Below, one piece after another: positions 60,764 to 64,000 of a stretch of DNA of 64,000 nt. Position 1 is the stretch's first letter; each line of letters begins with the position of its first letter. The translations under genes were made by a program, and so were the position numbers. The notes below the pieces were generated by a model that saw only the letters and a list, made by a program, of their open reading frames with translations, was not told the DNA's origin and did not search any database. This DNA is from Rhytidiadelphus loreus. Lineage: Eukaryota; Streptophyta; Bryopsida; Hypnales; Hylocomiaceae. Location of the stretch: contig OX344763.1 in the NCBI GenBank assembly GCA_947034895.1, forward strand, positions 60,035,093 to 60,099,092. The letters are read 5' to 3'.

Positions 60764-60985
60764 CTAGCATGTGAGCGTGGAGCGGGGATTGGTGAGCAGG
60801 GAGCGGGGATTTTTTGATTTAGGAAAATAAACTAGCCAAAAAAGTATAAAATATTGGATGACAATTTATGAAAAAGTGAATGAAAAAGTGGATTAATAAG
60901 TGGATGGATAAAGTTGGATGAAAATTAGGATGATAAAGTAGATGATAAAGTGGTTTAGGATGGTTTAAGGTGGATGAAATAGATA
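60764..60985. repeat. GAGC-rich block and GTGGATGAA repeats
   Basis: 60764-60815 has two copies of the word GAGCGGGGATT plus GCTAGCATGTGAGCGTGGAG, related to 38335-38400. 60870-60985 has about eight degenerate copies of AAAGTGGATGAA or AAGTGGATGGAT. It lies at the truncated 5' side of MULE transposase 2. Confidence 0.55.
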
Positions 60986-60989
60986 ACAA

Positions 60990-62900
60990 GAGTTCAAGAA
61001 AATGTGAATGAAAGTGTTTAACAAAGAGGATAACAAAGAACACAAAACAAAAAGATAAACTAATTAAGAAATTTTTTATGAAAGCCTCTGAAAATATTGA
61101 TGACAATGGGTTTAAAAGTGTATGACCGAATGGTTTAGGGTACAGATTTTGTATCTTGATCTCAATACTTGGTGGAGCAGGACTGGGATTATTATTGCAT
61201 TTGATACGGCCAGTCAAAAGTAGGAGTTATAAATTAGTGCACTTTGATACGCAAAGCAAACATCTTGTATATAACATCTCTACTTTTCAGTGTATGAATT
61301 GACCCAACATCATATTTAAAGCATTGAACATTGCAAGAGAAGAAAGTCATGGCCCTTGGGTGGAATCTTGAAAGCACTTTCAACTTCTGCCATGTTATAA
61401 ACTATTTTACAAAGGCGTGACAAAATGAGGATGAACGTTCAATGGTGCATTTGTACCCGACACATGCTAATGAGCTCTTTTAGCATTCTTCTTAATACTG
61501 CGCACACTAACAACATTTGAAGTATGCATTTTCTACTAACAATGCAAAGTAGTCATTATACATCAGTGTCTCAAACTTGGCAAAGAAAATTTGAAACTCA
61601 ATATCAAAAATGTTGTAGAATGTCATTGGGGATAATAGCGGAACCTTACAATTATTCAATTATAGCAATGTACTTGGCTTTTAGTGTTGATGCACAGTCA
61701 CCGTTGTTTCTGTGCTCATATGCAATTGCAACAATACGTGAGAATTCAAATAACTTCGTAGTCTAGGTCAAGATAGCCTTTCTAATTGGTTTAGGCCCAC
61801 CACGCTTGCAGGCAATGCTGGGCTCCCTCTTCGACCTCCAGGGTAACCATCCCAACCTTCAGACAAGGTACTTCAATTCTTTCAATCCCTGAAAATAATA
61901 ACAGTAACTTCATCTCCTTTGGATATTTGGTATTCAAAATAGAAATGTCATAAGCCATTGTATACAAAAAAGTTATTTTCCAACGCTTTGTATTGTGCTA
62001 TATGGCTGAACCAGTGCCTGGATTGATTTGAGTTGAACCCGAGCATTGCCTACATCATCCACACACAACTAATAATCCAACTTGAAGTAGCAATATTGCA
62101 GAACTCATAATTAGACCAAGATGAGCCGAAATAGAATACCCTAAACCATATTTCCACAGAAGTGTTGAAATGTGTAATGCACACTAAACTGAACATTTAA
62201 TTATTAGCATTAAAGTGACCTTCTCCAAAACCAATAATATGAGCTATGCATGCATGAGGTTGTCTGCAATTTCTATGAAATTGCAAAACATAATTGTTCA
62301 ATTATTGTATACACATGTATACACAACCTCCAAGACATTTACAAATTTGTAACAAATAATAGGAACTTTTTCTTCCCAAACTACACATTCTTATGTAAGA
62401 AAATCATTTGTTCTGTTTTCCAACCAGAACATACCTATTAACCAATCTATGCTAGACAATTTTGACCAACAACCGAAGTAGTGATTATGTATGTATTATG
62501 TTCTTGTAGTCCACTCCCAGCAAGCCATTTCAAATAGAAGAACCGTTACTGAGAAGGGATTTAGCCAACCTACTATAACGCATAATGTTTTTTCAAAAGG
62601 TCCTATGAATCACAATAAATACAATAGCTAGATCATGTTTGAAAAAAAATCACGTGAATGGAAACGTAGACGCATTCATAGCTAACTTTTCAGTGGAGAG
62701 CCAAAAAGAATGTGGCATGATAAGGATTGACCCACGCCTTTGCAATACACAAAGTAAAGGTAATAAGACAGTGGAGTGTAAAAAGGGAAGAATAATATAT
62801 GAAATCAAACAAAGTATGGTGATCAATAGCCCATCTAGACACTGTTCGATAGCTAAAGTGCTGACATGGTACTACCCTCACTATTAGATGTGGAAACATC
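60990..62900. other. Intergenic DNA with one possible exon remnant
   Basis: Mostly AT-rich without genes. On the minus strand, 61888-61791 follows a good acceptor (ttattattttcag) and reads IERIEVPCLKVGMVTLEVEE to a TAA; about 150 bp upstream, 62054-61982 reads MLGFNSNQSRHWFSHIAQYK. They might be the last exons of an unknown gene, but the donor between them is not canonical. Confidence 0.3.
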
Positions 62901-64000
62901 TCATTGTACAACTTCTTCATCCAGAAACTGCAGAACGCGAGGACTCACAAATCGGGTTCTAGAAGCTGCCCGAGGGTTTAGGGCAACATAAATCTGGGAC
63001 ACAGCCTCCGCATACGAAGGTAGCTGAAACAATTTGGGGGGGCTCGGAAAAAAATTTGGATTCACAAAAAATGGGACTGGCCTGGAAGATGTCACTTCTT
63101 GGCCTTATCTACACGAATAAGTGAACCACATGTTAGAATATTGCAAGTGACGATTAAGCAATATCCCTAAATTAAAAAGCTCCAAGTGTGACTTACTTAC
63201 TGAATCGGAGTGTTGTCTTGACCTTTTGGATGATGACTTCCTCGTCGTCCCCGTCACCAAGGTCAAGCGCTGAGCTGGCCTGCCCCACCTCAGGTACCAC
63301 AATTGCTCAAAGTACTGGAGCAATGAGGGCATCATATATGTCCTTATGTTCCTCAAATGCAAGAATATGACGATGCATTGCACAACAGGCATGGATGGTG
63401 GAACCTGTGATACAACGAAGAGGACAATTGAATTAACAATCGAAGGGAAGTGCTAAAATGCAGCATTGTGTATTTAAGTGCTTGTGAGAACCATACCTGT
63501 GGCCGCTGTACAGTCAACAACCACGTCCTTTGGTTTAGTACATGCCTCAACGAACATCTGCATGAACTCACAACCTTTTTCTTGAGGACCACGCCATGGC
63601 ACATCCCCATTCATTGTCACATCTTCATTGAAAACAATGTTCCGAAGAATGTCATCTTTAGCTAGGTTTACACCCACTTTAGCTTGAGATGGGACAAGTT
63701 GGAATGGGAAGTCCTGAAGTGTCTTCGGCCCACTATTTTGCACAAGTAAAGAGATGGAAAACCTCTGAGTCTGCATAATCAATGAAATTAATATTATAGA
63801 ATGGAATGCAAAATTCATACAAATTCATACAATTGAAGTTATCAAGATGTACCGTCTTCTTTTTATCTGCGGCTGATGTCAAATGCAGATGATTGGAGCC
63901 GAGATATGTCTCTAGAATGCGAAACTGGTAAGACTAACAACATCCTAGAATGTGACTTCGGTGTAAAGGGGAAGATGCTGGGTAAATCAAGATGAGTGCA
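62901..64000 (-). pseudogene. Second methyltransferase-like gene, 3' part, one stop
   Basis: Minus-strand exons 63924-63853, 63771-63497, 63404-63197 and 63081-62901 match exons 10-13 of the first copy in order, phase and length. Diagnostic text: LGSNHLHLTSAADKKKT, VPWRGPQEKGCEF, motif I VVDCTAATG (donor intact here, GTATGG), then STIHACCAMHRHILAFEEH, and the final exon ending FLDEEVVQ before TGA. TGA at 63309-63307 interrupts the third exon. The 5' part, including any ParB-like domain, lies beyond the window. It confirms the exon structure inferred for copy 1, including use of the second GTAAGT at the penultimate donor. Proteins are clearly diverged from copy 1, so the duplication is not recent. 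Confidence 0.65.

Overview
This is eukaryotic nuclear DNA, most likely from a land plant or a close streptophyte relative. The evidence is a long 177-bp satellite, telo-box motifs (AAACCCTAA), GT-AG introns of roughly 100-2,500 bp, hAT and MULE transposases of plant type, and long AT-rich stretches with no genes. I cannot name the species. Nearly everything recognisable is repeat or mobile-element related. Function is assigned by reading motifs by eye; no database search was possible.

Layout. 1-1210 holds the 5' end of a minus-strand gene whose 5'-UTR intron carries six copies of a palindromic GATAAT element. 1335-2530 is short-repeat DNA and a foldback element. 4638-13311 is a homogeneous satellite of about 49 x 177 bp with higher-order periodicity. 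15-32 kb holds a series of mostly intronless cassettes. Each has a GC-rich minisatellite (unit like GGGCGACTGCGGGTC), a shared promoter module (core GTGGCTGNATGCGTGCCC) and then an ORF: a RING-like protein (15.7-18.2 kb), a coiled-coil protein (21.4-19.9 kb), an intact divergent protein kinase (25.4-23.9 kb), a spliced gene remnant (27.3-28.6 kb) and another coiled-coil protein (30.8-32.4 kb). Three of these, plus a fourth decayed gene at 56.4-55.3 kb, share an N-terminal domain I do not recognise (signature WCHI-KLFP ... VDWTTIK). 33.2-36.5 kb is a hAT transposase with one amber codon, flanked by the same GC-rich repeats. 37.6-38.4 kb repeats the GATAAT-palindrome and 5'-intron arrangement of the left edge.

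39-64 kb holds two pairs of genes. Each pair has a MULE transposase with a C-terminal SWIM finger (39.4-43.5 and 57.5-60.7 kb, both minus) and a multi-exon gene that reads as a ParB/Srx-like domain joined to a class-beta (N4/N6-type) DNA methyltransferase-like domain (44.1-54.1 kb plus; 62.9 kb to the window edge minus, where only the methyltransferase part is visible). The methyltransferase intron at 46.3-48.9 kb carries an array of about 100-bp near-perfect hairpins of a foldback family that recurs in other introns and flanks.

Most long ORFs are broken by substitution-type stop codons with few or no frameshifts. This looks like C-to-T / G-to-A decay of methylated DNA. The kinase gene is the exception and is uninterrupted. 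The strongest candidates for something undescribed are the ParB-methyltransferase gene and its association with MULEs, the WCHI-domain family with its common promoter cassette, and the GATAAT palindromes in 5'-UTR introns.
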